Shown in pieces: positions 6,408 through 12,087 of a DNA stretch of 12,087 nt. Below the pieces are notes generated by a model. It was not told the DNA's origin, did not search any database, and worked only from the letters and a program-made list of their open reading frames with translations. Every line of letters starts with the position of its first letter. Positions within the stretch are counted from its first letter, which is position 1. Position numbers and translations under genes: made by a program. Source of the DNA: Dehalococcoidia bacterium (GTDB lineage: Bacteria > Chloroflexota > Dehalococcoidia > GIF9 > AB-539-J10); assembly GCA_023229725.1 (NCBI GenBank), contig JALNYR010000015.1, forward strand, positions 1 to 12,087, written 5' to 3'.

Positions 6408-7877
6408 TACCCCCGCGAGTACTAGGACCACGAGCGTCATGAATGCCACTCCCGCCAGCGCCAGCAATGCGATGTAGACCGGATGCATGCCGACCTGCTC
6501 GTTCGTGTTCGACGCGGGTGTCGTGCTTCCGGAGGACGAAGCCGGTGGGTCATCGACGTCGGCACCCCCGGCTGTTGCCGCCGGCGCCAGCACCGTGAAC
6601 TCGCTCGTCAGACCGGCCGCCTCGACGCGGTAGACACCGGGCTGCGAGCGGGCGAGCACGAAGCGGACGGTGCGGCTCTCGCGGGGCCCAAGCACGAGGT
6701 CCTGCTCGTAGGCGCTCTCGTCGTTGAGGCTCACCGCAAGGTGGTACGTCCCCCGCGTGCCGCCGGTGTTCTCGGCGGTCACGCTCACCAGCACCTTCCC
6801 GAGGGGAGCCACCTGCGCTGGTGTGGCGGTGAGGTCGCGTACTGCAAATGAGGCGGGGCCGGGAGCCGCGGTCGGAGCGAGAAGCGCCACGCTGCTGAAG
6901 TGGACTACGTCCGCGTACGCGACGCGCCGCTGCGCGTCGACGATCGTGTCGAGTTCTCTCCAGAGGCCGGCCTGCTGGTCGTACCAGGCAACCATGAGGC
7001 TGGCCGCGTCAACCGTGTCCGGAAGAGCGCTCTCACCGTACGCGATTCCCAACTCTATCGCAGGACTGAATTGCGCACCCGACGGCTGCATGGTGAAGGC
7101 GGCGACGACGATGCCGTAGGCGTAGGCCGGAGGCGTCGGGTCTTCCGCCACGGCGATGTATGCAAGTGCGTCGCCGGAGCTGTCTTCGCAGCTTGTTCCC
7201 GCTTCGATGAGCAGCGTCACTTCTCCCTCGATGAGGTCGGCGTCGACACCGTCGAGCAGTATGCCGTCGGCGTCCAGCGATGGACGGAAGTCGTGGCCAA
7301 GGACGGCGACCCGCAGCGTGCCCGGTTCGGGGGCCGGCGGCGCCGGCGGCGCATCCTCCGTGGCGCACATAATGGAGGCGATGCCAAAGGTGCGGTACGA
7401 ACCCGGAATGAGCGCCGTGACGTTCCAGCCGTCGAGGCTCACTCGGTCGAGCCTCGCGACCAGTTCATACACGCCCTCGGGCGCGTCCGAGGGGAACGCC
7501 AGGTCCATCGACTCGTCAAGCTGGTACTCGTCGCCCTCCCAATCGGGGACGCTGTCAATGGTGACCTCGTACGAGTCGAGGAGCGTCAGTTCGAGATCGG
7601 AAGTAGTGTGGCGCGCCAGCACCGAGGCGACGCCCGTCGCCTCGTCCACCCCGAACGGCATGTCTTTGATGCAGCGGATGTCGGCGCTCACCGCGACCGA
7701 GAAGGCTTCGTCCGGCTCGACGACGGTGTGGCTTACGGCAATGCGGTAGTCCACTTCGTAGTAGTCGAGAGGATTGAGACTGAGTGCGGATGCGGGCTGA
7801 GGCAACAGGGATGGTATGCAGAGCAGAAGCGACAGCGGGAGCACGCGCACAAGAACAACAGGCCACTCAACTTTCAA
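6402..7877 (-). CDS. Single-pass surface protein with ZU5-like and CARDB domains
   Basis: A 491-aa protein translated from TTG 7877, chosen because TTG overlaps the stop of the preceding gene (TTGA), GTGGAG lies 5 nt upstream and a signal peptide follows at once (MKVEWPVVLV, Leu-rich core, ASALS). Residues 35-172 form an Ig-like beta region. Residues 187-335 resemble a ZU5/GAIN-type domain, with a PSGAQFSPAIELGIAYGE strand pair and WYDQQAGLWRELD, ending HFSSVALLAP. Residues 340-431 are a CARDB-like domain (VTAENTGGTRGTYHLAVSLN). Residues 432-462 are an Ala/Ser/Thr/Pro linker and 466-491 a C-terminal membrane helix without a cytoplasmic tail. It is probably displayed on the outer face of the membrane. 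It is partnered by coupling with the DUF457 membrane protein. The frame continues upstream to 8174, but that extension lies inside the preceding gene. Ligand unknown. Confidence 0.9.
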   Translation of the reverse strand: MKVEWPVVLVRVLPLSLLLCIPSLLPQPASALSLNPLDYYEVDYRIAVSHTVVEPDEAFSVAVSADIRCIKDMPFGVDEATGVASVLARHTTSDLELTLLDSYEVTIDSVPDWEGDEYQLDESMDLAFPSDAPEGVYELVARLDRVSLDGWNVTALIPGSYRTFGIASIMCATEDAPPAPPAPEPGTLRVAVLGHDFRPSLDADGILLDGVDADLIEGEVTLLIEAGTSCEDSSGDALAYIAVAEDPTPPAYAYGIVVAAFTMQPSGAQFSPAIELGIAYGESALPDTVDAASLMVAWYDQQAGLWRELDTIVDAQRRVAYADVVHFSSVALLAPTAAPGPASFAVRDLTATPAQVAPLGKVLVSVTAENTGGTRGTYHLAVSLNDESAYEQDLVLGPRESRTVRFVLARSQPGVYRVEAAGLTSEFTVLAPAATAGGADVDDPPASSSGSTTPASNTNEQVGMHPVYIALLALAGVAFMTLVVLVLAGVL

Positions 7878-8473
7878 TGCAACTCCACGGTCCCCGAACG
7901 GAGGAAGCGGACGGGCCCAGTCTCTCTGATTATGACGTACGCGAGGGGCAAAAGCATTATAGCACCGGCTATCTCGGGAACGTACGTCGCGGGGTTGCTG
8001 AGGAGTCCCTCCAGCACGCGCTGCAGCCAGCCATCGGGAGACGCCGCGTGTGCGGGCATCGCCGTGATGGGCCAGAACAGAACGGCTGGCGTTCGCCACA
8101 TGGCGTCTAGCATGAGATGTAGGCCGGCGCCGTATGCCAGAATCAGCAGCGCGCTCACATGCCTCACATGCCACAGCAGCAGCCCCGCCGCTGCCAGAGC
8201 GACGGGGAAGATGAGCGCATGGCAGAACAGCCGTCCCGAGCCATACACATCGCCCAGGACAAGCAATCCGAGCGGTTTGTCGATGATGTCCGGCAGCAGG
8301 GAAGCCACCATGAGGAGACGCAGGTCGACGTGCCGCGCAAGCAGGGCGGTTGTATGGCGGAGCTTCACGGCGAAACCCTGGGGACCTGCACCGCCGTGCC
8401 GGGCGCGCAAGGCGACTTCCTCTGCCGCCAGTGCAACTCCGCAGGTGATGCCGACGTGCCCCAGTATCAGCAC
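7874..8473 (-). CDS. YdjM/DUF457-type putative metal-dependent membrane hydrolase
   Basis: A 199-aa integral membrane protein. GTG 8473 is chosen because CGGGAG lies 6 nt upstream and LILGHVGIT is the usual family N-terminus. Conserved polar residues sit in or beside membrane segments: His6 (GHVGIT), Asp62/Asp65 (SLLPDIIDK), His85 (LFCHAL), and His119/Asp123 (GLHLMLDAMW). These match the His/Asp pattern of the YdjM (PF04307) family annotated as membrane-bound metal-dependent hydrolases; the substrate of the family is generally undefined. Hydrophobic stretches at about 52-62, 84-100, 107-123, 131-140 and 165-182 suggest several membrane passes. The TGA stop overlaps the TTG start of the CARDB gene, so the two are made together. 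The frame is open upstream to 8827, but that stretch is antisense to the flavoprotein gene. Confidence 0.85.
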   Translation of the reverse strand: MLILGHVGITCGVALAAEEVALRARHGGAGPQGFAVKLRHTTALLARHVDLRLLMVASLLPDIIDKPLGLLVLGDVYGSGRLFCHALIFPVALAAAGLLLWHVRHVSALLILAYGAGLHLMLDAMWRTPAVLFWPITAMPAHAASPDGWLQRVLEGLLSNPATYVPEIAGAIMLLPLAYVIIRETGPVRFLRSGTVELH

Positions 8474-8530
8474 GGGCGTCTCCCGCAAGGCGTTCGGCGC
8501 ATTGTCCTCAGGTTGCCGTGCATTGAGACC

Positions 8531-8537
8531 TATACTA
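8531..8537. promoter_or_regulatory. Possible overlapping -10 elements of a divergent promoter
   Basis: In the 108-nt gap between the divergent genes, TATACT (8531-8536) is a good plus-strand -10 and TAGTAT (8537-8532), preceded by TGC, is an extended -10 on the minus strand. No convincing -35 was found at the right spacing for either direction, so this is tentative. Confidence 0.35.
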
Positions 8538-8581
8538 GCATTACGCTCAGCGTCCGATGCCGGAACGCCATTCGAGCGCCA

Positions 8582-9769
8582 GTGCCAGAACTCTACGATG
8601 TTGCTGTGATAGGCGGCGGTCCCTCGGGGTGCCTCGTCGCTTCCGCTCTGGCGTCCGGTGGTCGCCGCGTGGTCGTCCTTGAGCACCGCCGCGCCGACGC
8701 GGTCGAACCGTGCTGCACGGGAATCGTCGGGCGACCATACCTTGACTGCATTCAGCCTTGCGAGGACCTCGTCCTCACCGCAGCGAGGTCCGCGGTCCTC
8801 ATTTCGCCCTCGGGCAGGCGACTGCACGTGGCGTCAGCTGTTGACCAGGCCTTTGTCCTCGACCGGGCGCTGCTTGAACTCCAGCTCAGGCGGAGGGCTG
8901 CCGAAGCCGGAGCGGAGATGGTCGAAGGTGCTCTCGTGACCCGCGCGCGCGTGTCGACGGACGTCTGTGAGACGAAGGTTTCGGGACCGGACGGCGCCCG
9001 CACGTATGCTTCACGTGTGCTCGTCGTCGCGAGCGGCGTGAACCCCGGCCTGCTGCGGCAGGCGGGCCTCGGGCAGCCTGCGAAGTACATGGTCGGAGCG
9101 CACGCGGAGGTCGAGATGGACGGCGTGGACGAGACCGAGGTGTACTTCCTGTCCGACGTTGCGCCCGGCGCATTCGCGTGGCTGGTGCCGATGGCACCGG
9201 GCCGCGTGCGCCTGGGCGTGCTGTCCGCGTCCTTGGCCGCGCAGGTGGCAGGCATGTTCCTCGCACGACCCGGGGTTCGCGACAGGGTGCGACGACAGCC
9301 GCTCCACATCGCACAGCGGCCGGTGCCCGTGGCGGTGTCGAGGCGGATGCACGGCGAGCGCGTGCTGGCTGTCGGCGACGCCGCCGGCCAGGTGAAACCC
9401 ACGACGGGTGGAGGCTTGTACCTGGGAGCGATGGCCGCGGCCGCGGCCGCCGCCGTTCTGGCTGAAGCACTCGCGAGAGACGACCTTTCGGCGCGGGCAC
9501 TGTCGCGATATGAGGCGCAGTGGCGGTCCGCGTTCGGAGGCGAGTTGCGCCGCGGAGCGCTTGCGCGCGCGGTCTACTCGCGACTCTCGGCGGGGCTTGT
9601 CGACGGAGTCATCGAACTGGCTGCCCGCACCGGAGTGGCGGAGACGCTGCTTCGCTCGCCGTCGTTCTCGTTCGACCGGCACAGCGGAGCGCTGCTGTCC
9701 GGCCTGCTGCGGTGCCTGCCGGGTGCGCTGCTGCATCCGGCGGGGAGGCAGTCGGAGGCCGAGTCGTGA
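8582..9769 (+). CDS. Geranylgeranyl reductase family FAD-dependent oxidoreductase
   Basis: A 395-aa flavoprotein. GTG 8582 is chosen because it directly precedes the dinucleotide-binding strand and no ATG is available; its SD is weak. Residues 5-35 are a Rossmann FAD motif (YDVAVIGGGPSG then VVVLE). CCTGIVG at 44-50 is the cysteine motif typical of the geranylgeranyl reductase family. AFAWLVPMAPGRVRLGV (197-213) is the substrate-side strand. GDAAGQVKPTTGGGLYLGA (265-283) is the second FAD-contacting motif. Family members reduce double bonds of prenyl chains in archaeal lipids, chlorophyll or quinone tails. Translational coupling to uppS (GTGA overlap) suggests that the substrate here is a polyprenyl chain, perhaps a polyprenyl phosphate or menaquinone tail. 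The exact substrate cannot be read from sequence. Confidence 0.9.
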   Translation: MPELYDVAVIGGGPSGCLVASALASGGRRVVVLEHRRADAVEPCCTGIVGRPYLDCIQPCEDLVLTAARSAVLISPSGRRLHVASAVDQAFVLDRALLELQLRRRAAEAGAEMVEGALVTRARVSTDVCETKVSGPDGARTYASRVLVVASGVNPGLLRQAGLGQPAKYMVGAHAEVEMDGVDETEVYFLSDVAPGAFAWLVPMAPGRVRLGVLSASLAAQVAGMFLARPGVRDRVRRQPLHIAQRPVPVAVSRRMHGERVLAVGDAAGQVKPTTGGGLYLGAMAAAAAAAVLAEALARDDLSARALSRYEAQWRSAFGGELRRGALARAVYSRLSAGLVDGVIELAARTGVAETLLRSPSFSFDRHSGALLSGLLRCLPGALLHPAGRQSEAES

Positions 9770-10482
9770 CTGCCTCGCACGAGCCACCGCGCCACGTGGC
9801 CATCATCATGGACGGCAACGGACGCTGGGCGCGCAGTCGCGGCCTGCCGAGGTCCGTGGGTCATCGTCGCGGTGTCGACCGGATTCACCCCGTGGCTCTC
9901 GCATGCTCCCGGCGAGGGGTCGAGTACCTCACGCTCTACGCGTTCTCGACGGAGAACTGGCGTCGACCCGGTGCCGAAGTGTCGGCCCTCCTCCGTCTGC
10001 TGGCGACAATGATTGATGACGAGGCGAAGACGTGCCTGCGGGACAACCTGCGACTGAGGCTGGTCGGGACGCTGGAGCATCTGAGCCCGGCCCTGCAGGA
10101 CAAGGTCAGGGCCGCGGTCGCGCTGAATGAGCACAACACCGGATTGTCGCTGTGTCTCGCGTTTGATTACGGCTCCCGCGACGAGATCGTGCGCGCGGCG
10201 CGGGCACTGGCGGCCGACGGGGTCGCGCCCTTGGAAGTGGACGAACGACGGATGTCCGAGCGCCTCTTCACCGCCGGCATGCCGGACGTTGACCTCCTCA
10301 TCCGCTGCGGTGGTGAGCAGAGGATGAGCAACTTCCTCATGTGGCAGGCGGCGTACGCGGAACTGTACTTCACCGACGTGCTCTGGCCGGATTTCGGCGA
10401 GGCGGAAGTCGATGCGGCGCTGGAGGCCTATGCCGCGCGCAGCCGGCGCTTCGGCGGGCTGAGTCAGGGAGGAACGCACTGA
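9766..10482 (+). CDS. uppS: Isoprenyl transferase (cis-prenyl diphosphate synthase, UppS family)
   Basis: A 238-aa enzyme that condenses isopentenyl diphosphate units in cis onto an allylic primer, giving undecaprenyl-type diphosphate for cell-envelope synthesis. GTG 9766 lies 7 nt after GGAGG and overlaps the previous stop (GTGA). HVAIIMDGNGRWA carries catalytic Asp16. YAFSTENWRRP (58-68) is the second conserved block. DLLIRCGGEQRMSNFLMWQ (176-194) carries Arg180, Arg186 and Ser188 for diphosphate binding, and Glu199 in AYAEL is the magnesium ligand; their spacing is identical to that in E. coli UppS. RSRRFGG (225-231) is the usual C-terminal signature. Length is normal for the family. The next gene starts within the stop codon (TGATG). 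Product chain length cannot be determined here. Confidence 0.96.
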   Translation: MTASHEPPRHVAIIMDGNGRWARSRGLPRSVGHRRGVDRIHPVALACSRRGVEYLTLYAFSTENWRRPGAEVSALLRLLATMIDDEAKTCLRDNLRLRLVGTLEHLSPALQDKVRAAVALNEHNTGLSLCLAFDYGSRDEIVRAARALAADGVAPLEVDERRMSERLFTAGMPDVDLLIRCGGEQRMSNFLMWQAAYAELYFTDVLWPDFGEAEVDAALEAYAARSRRFGGLSQGGTH

Positions 10483-10934
10483 TGCGGGACGTGCTGCTCG
10501 TCATCCTGGCTACCGTCACTCCCGTGAGCGAGTTGCGCGGAGCCATACCGCTTGGCATCGGGCTCGGGCTCGACCCCGTGCTGACGTTCGCGGTAGCGGT
10601 CATCACCAACGCGGTGCTGTTCCTGCCGACCCGGTTCGTTCTGGAGTTCTTCTACAGCAGCGTCCTGCGGCGTCTGCCGCGATTCGACCGCTATCTCCTT
10701 GGGGTGAGGAAGCGGGGACAGCCGGTGGTCGAGAAGTATGGCCTGCTCGGCCTCGCACTGTTTGTCGCCGTGCCGCTGCCACTGACTGGGGCCTACACGG
10801 GCACCATTCTGAGCTGGCTGCTGGCGATGGAGTGGAAGCGCTCCTTCATTGCTGTCGTGCTGGGAGTGCTCGTGGCCGGCATCGTCGTGATGCTGGCCAC
10901 CCTGGGCGTTGTGAGCCTCGTGCCAGGTGCATAG
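10482..10934 (+). CDS. COG2426 / small multidrug export family (PF06695) membrane protein
   Basis: A 150-aa membrane protein, ATG 10482, with GGGAGG at 10467-10472, 9 nt upstream. The ATG shares its A with the uppS TGA. The N-terminal signature VSELRGAIPLGIGLGL (15-30) is the hallmark of the family. Hydrophobic segments at about 3-15, 33-50, 86-104 and 122-146 surround a basic stretch (RRLPRFDRYLLGVRKRGQ) likely to be cytoplasmic. A second conserved block, FVAVPLPLTGAYTG, lies at 94-107. The name small multidrug export is historical and transport is poorly proven. The fold pattern recalls DedA/SNARE-associated membrane proteins, some of which recycle polyprenyl phosphate. Placement after uppS makes a role in polyprenyl-lipid handling an attractive inference, not a demonstrated one. 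Confidence 0.88.
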   Translation: MRDVLLVILATVTPVSELRGAIPLGIGLGLDPVLTFAVAVITNAVLFLPTRFVLEFFYSSVLRRLPRFDRYLLGVRKRGQPVVEKYGLLGLALFVAVPLPLTGAYTGTILSWLLAMEWKRSFIAVVLGVLVAGIVVMLATLGVVSLVPGA

Positions 10935-10994
10935 GTCTTCGGAATGAGGTAGCCCGTGGCTCGTGTGCGCTGGGGTTACTGCTGGCAGAGGGGA

Positions 10995-11070
10995 TGGTGG
11001 GCAGTACTGGACTTGAACCAGTGACCTCCTGCGTGTGAAGCAGGCGCTCTAACCACTGAGCTAACCGCCC
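10995..11070 (-). tRNA. tRNA-Val (CAC)
   Basis: A complete cloverleaf on the minus strand. Acceptor GGGCGGT (11070-11064) pairs with ACTGCCC, followed by discriminator A and an encoded CCA (10997-10995). The D arm is GCTC/GAGC, the anticodon arm CCTGC/GCAGG with loop TTCACAC giving anticodon CAC, and the T arm ACTGG/CCAGT with loop TTCAAGT. The anticodon reads valine codon GUG. No T-rich terminator is evident downstream. Confidence 0.96.
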
Positions 11071-11082
11071 GAAAACAAACGT

Positions 11083-11111
11083 ATTTTAGCCGGAAAATTG
11101 AGCCCCGTAAA
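11083..11111 (-). promoter_or_regulatory. Promoter of the tRNA-Val gene
   Basis: A -35 TTTACG (11111-11106) and a -10 TAAAAT (11088-11083) are 17 nt apart. The predicted start near 11076 is six bases before the mature 5' end at 11070. The element overlaps the apparent beginning of the integrase reading frame on the opposite strand. Confidence 0.6.
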
Positions 11112-12087
11112 CAGGGACCTCTTGCTTCGTCGAAATCTCGCGCCGACCTGGGCACCCTGCTGCCCGGCTACCAGCTCTGCGCCGCGACCGAGGGGAAGAG
11201 CCCCAGTGCCATCGGGATCGTCGCGAGCAGCGTGCGCTACTTCCGAGACTTCCTCGTCTCGGCGGGGCAGAGCACCGACGTGACCGCGGTGAGCCACCAC
11301 GATCTCAGGGCCTATACCCTGCACCTGCAGCAGAAGGTGTGCTTCGCCACCCACCGCTTCAACCGCCCGCTGGAGAAGGGGCTCTCGGGGCACACCATCA
11401 ACTGCTACCTGCGCAGCCTGAGGATCTTCTTCTCGTGGCTCGCGTCGGAGGAGGTCATCGGCGAGAATCCGTTCGACCGCGTGAAGATCCCCCGGCCTCC
11501 GCGAAAGGTCATCCCGGTGTTCAGCGACACGCAGATCCAGGGGCTGCTCGATGCCACCAACCCGGGCACCCCCGAGGGCGTCCGGGACTACACCATCATC
11601 CTGACGCTGCTCGACACGGGCTTGCGGGTGTCGGAGTTGTGCCAGCTGAAGCTGGACAATGTCTGGCTCGAGGACGGTATGCTCAAGGTCCTGGGCAAGG
11701 GCAACAAGGAACGACTTGTTCCCGTTGGCAAGCAGGTGCAGCGACTGCTCTGGCACTACATCAGCCGCTACCGTCCCGAGCCGGCCACAGTCATCGTCGA
11801 CACCGTCTTCCTGACGCGGTTCGGCAGACCGCTGACCAAGGACCGCGTGGAGAAGCTCATGACGTCCTACGGCAGGAAGGCCGGAGTGACCGGCGTCAGG
11901 TGCTCGCCGCACACCTTCCGCCACGCGGCAGCGGTGAAGTTTCTGCGCAACGGCGGCGATGTCTTCAGCCTGCAGCGGATGCTGGGACACTCCAGCCTGG
12001 AGATGACGAGGCGCTACTGCGAGCTCGCGGATATCGACGTCAAGCGGGCCCACATGACGGCGAGCCCGGTGGACAACCTGGGACTGC
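11097..12087 (+). CDS. Tyrosine recombinase / phage-type integrase (3' end beyond right edge; start unclear)
   Basis: The frame is open from the TGA at 11022 to the window edge and gives at least 330 residues if counted from ATT 11097. The N-terminal SAM-like core-binding domain includes KSPSAIGIVASSVRYFRDFL (34-53) and GHTINCYLRSLRIFFSWL (98-115). The catalytic domain carries Arg177 (TGLRVSEL), Lys201 (GKGNKERLVPV), His272 and Arg275 (SPHTFRHAAA), His298 (LGHSSLEMT) and nucleophile Tyr307 (TRRYCEL), a complete set. It therefore encodes all residues needed for DNA strand exchange. There is no ATG, GTG or TTG in frame before the first core helix; the next GTG, near 11232, would remove that helix. 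Possibilities are a rare ATT start, a sequencing error joining the overlapping TTG 11098 frame, or a 5'-truncated gene fused beside the tRNA. A standalone Xer-like enzyme and a mobile-element integrase remain indistinguishable here. Confidence 0.83.
   Translation, partial: MEPRKQGPLASSKSRADLGTLLPGYQLCAATEGKSPSAIGIVASSVRYFRDFLVSAGQSTDVTAVSHHDLRAYTLHLQQKVCFATHRFNRPLEKGLSGHTINCYLRSLRIFFSWLASEEVIGENPFDRVKIPRPPRKVIPVFSDTQIQGLLDATNPGTPEGVRDYTIILTLLDTGLRVSELCQLKLDNVWLEDGMLKVLGKGNKERLVPVGKQVQRLLWHYISRYRPEPATVIVDTVFLTRFGRPLTKDRVEKLMTSYGRKAGVTGVRCSPHTFRHAAAVKFLRNGGDVFSLQRMLGHSSLEMTRRYCELADIDVKRAHMTASPVDNLGL

Noticed and set aside
7878..8174. N-terminal extension of the CARDB protein into the DUF457 gene.
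   Set aside because: The extension is Arg/Ala-rich shadow sequence; the TTG at 7877 has an SD, a stop overlap and an immediate signal peptide.
8159..8581. N-terminal extension of the flavoprotein.
   Set aside because: It overlaps the divergent membrane gene and precedes the Rossmann strand that normally opens the family.
8474..8827. N-terminal extension of the DUF457 protein.
   Set aside because: It is antisense to the FAD-binding domain of the divergent gene, and the family normally begins at the GHVGIT-like motif.
10995..11097. tRNA-Val 3' end as a used attachment site for the integrase.
   Set aside because: The integrase lies on the tRNA 5' side, and no second copy of the tRNA 3' end was seen in the window.
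11061..12053. A 330-codon minus-strand open frame across the integrase region.
   Set aside because: Its composition is typical of an antisense shadow, and the plus strand encodes all tyrosine-recombinase catalytic residues in order.
1..12087. CRISPR array or insertion sequence.
   Set aside because: No regularly spaced short repeats, no transposase and no terminal inverted repeats were seen; the only repeated units are the coding dockerin modules.

Overview
The window is high-GC bacterial DNA. Genes are tightly packed, Shine-Dalgarno sequences are strong, and GTG/TTG starts are frequent. Secreted dockerin, CARDB and beta-helix proteins together with the style of the integrase suggest Chloroflexota, perhaps Dehalococcoidia. 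That placement is inference from protein style only; no rRNA or taxonomic marker was compared.

Positions 1-6293 hold a secreted-protein locus on the minus strand. Read in transcription order, it contains a 471-aa exported protein with three similar helix-plus-beta units and a C-terminal dockerin (6293-4878). A 151-aa protein that is little more than a signal peptide and a dockerin follows (4865-4410). Next comes a papain-type cysteine protease with two Fn3-like domains and a dockerin (4027-2171). The last is a large exported protein cut by the left edge (1899 to <1), with an N-terminal cohesin-like domain, a right-handed beta-helix and a PKD domain. The three dockerins share their predicted partner-contact residues and a conserved C-terminal tail of about 25 residues. 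The proposal is a small non-cellulosomal cohesin-dockerin assembly at the cell surface. Three sigma70-type promoters can be placed in this locus: before the protease, before the cohesin-like gene and before the 471-aa gene.

Positions 6402-8473 (minus) hold a two-gene operon: a YdjM/DUF457-type membrane protein and, overlapping it by a TTGA stop/start, a single-pass surface protein with a CARDB domain. Positions 8582-10934 (plus) hold a divergent three-gene operon: a geranylgeranyl-reductase-family flavoprotein, UppS (cis-prenyl transferase) and a COG2426 small membrane protein. Its genes are joined by GTGA and TGATG overlaps, which points to coordinated polyprenyl metabolism.

A tRNA-Val(CAC) gene with its own promoter lies at 10995-11070 (minus). 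From about 11097 to the right edge runs a tyrosine recombinase on the plus strand with all catalytic residues visible. Its frame has no ATG, GTG or TTG where the start should be, and it overlaps the tRNA promoter.
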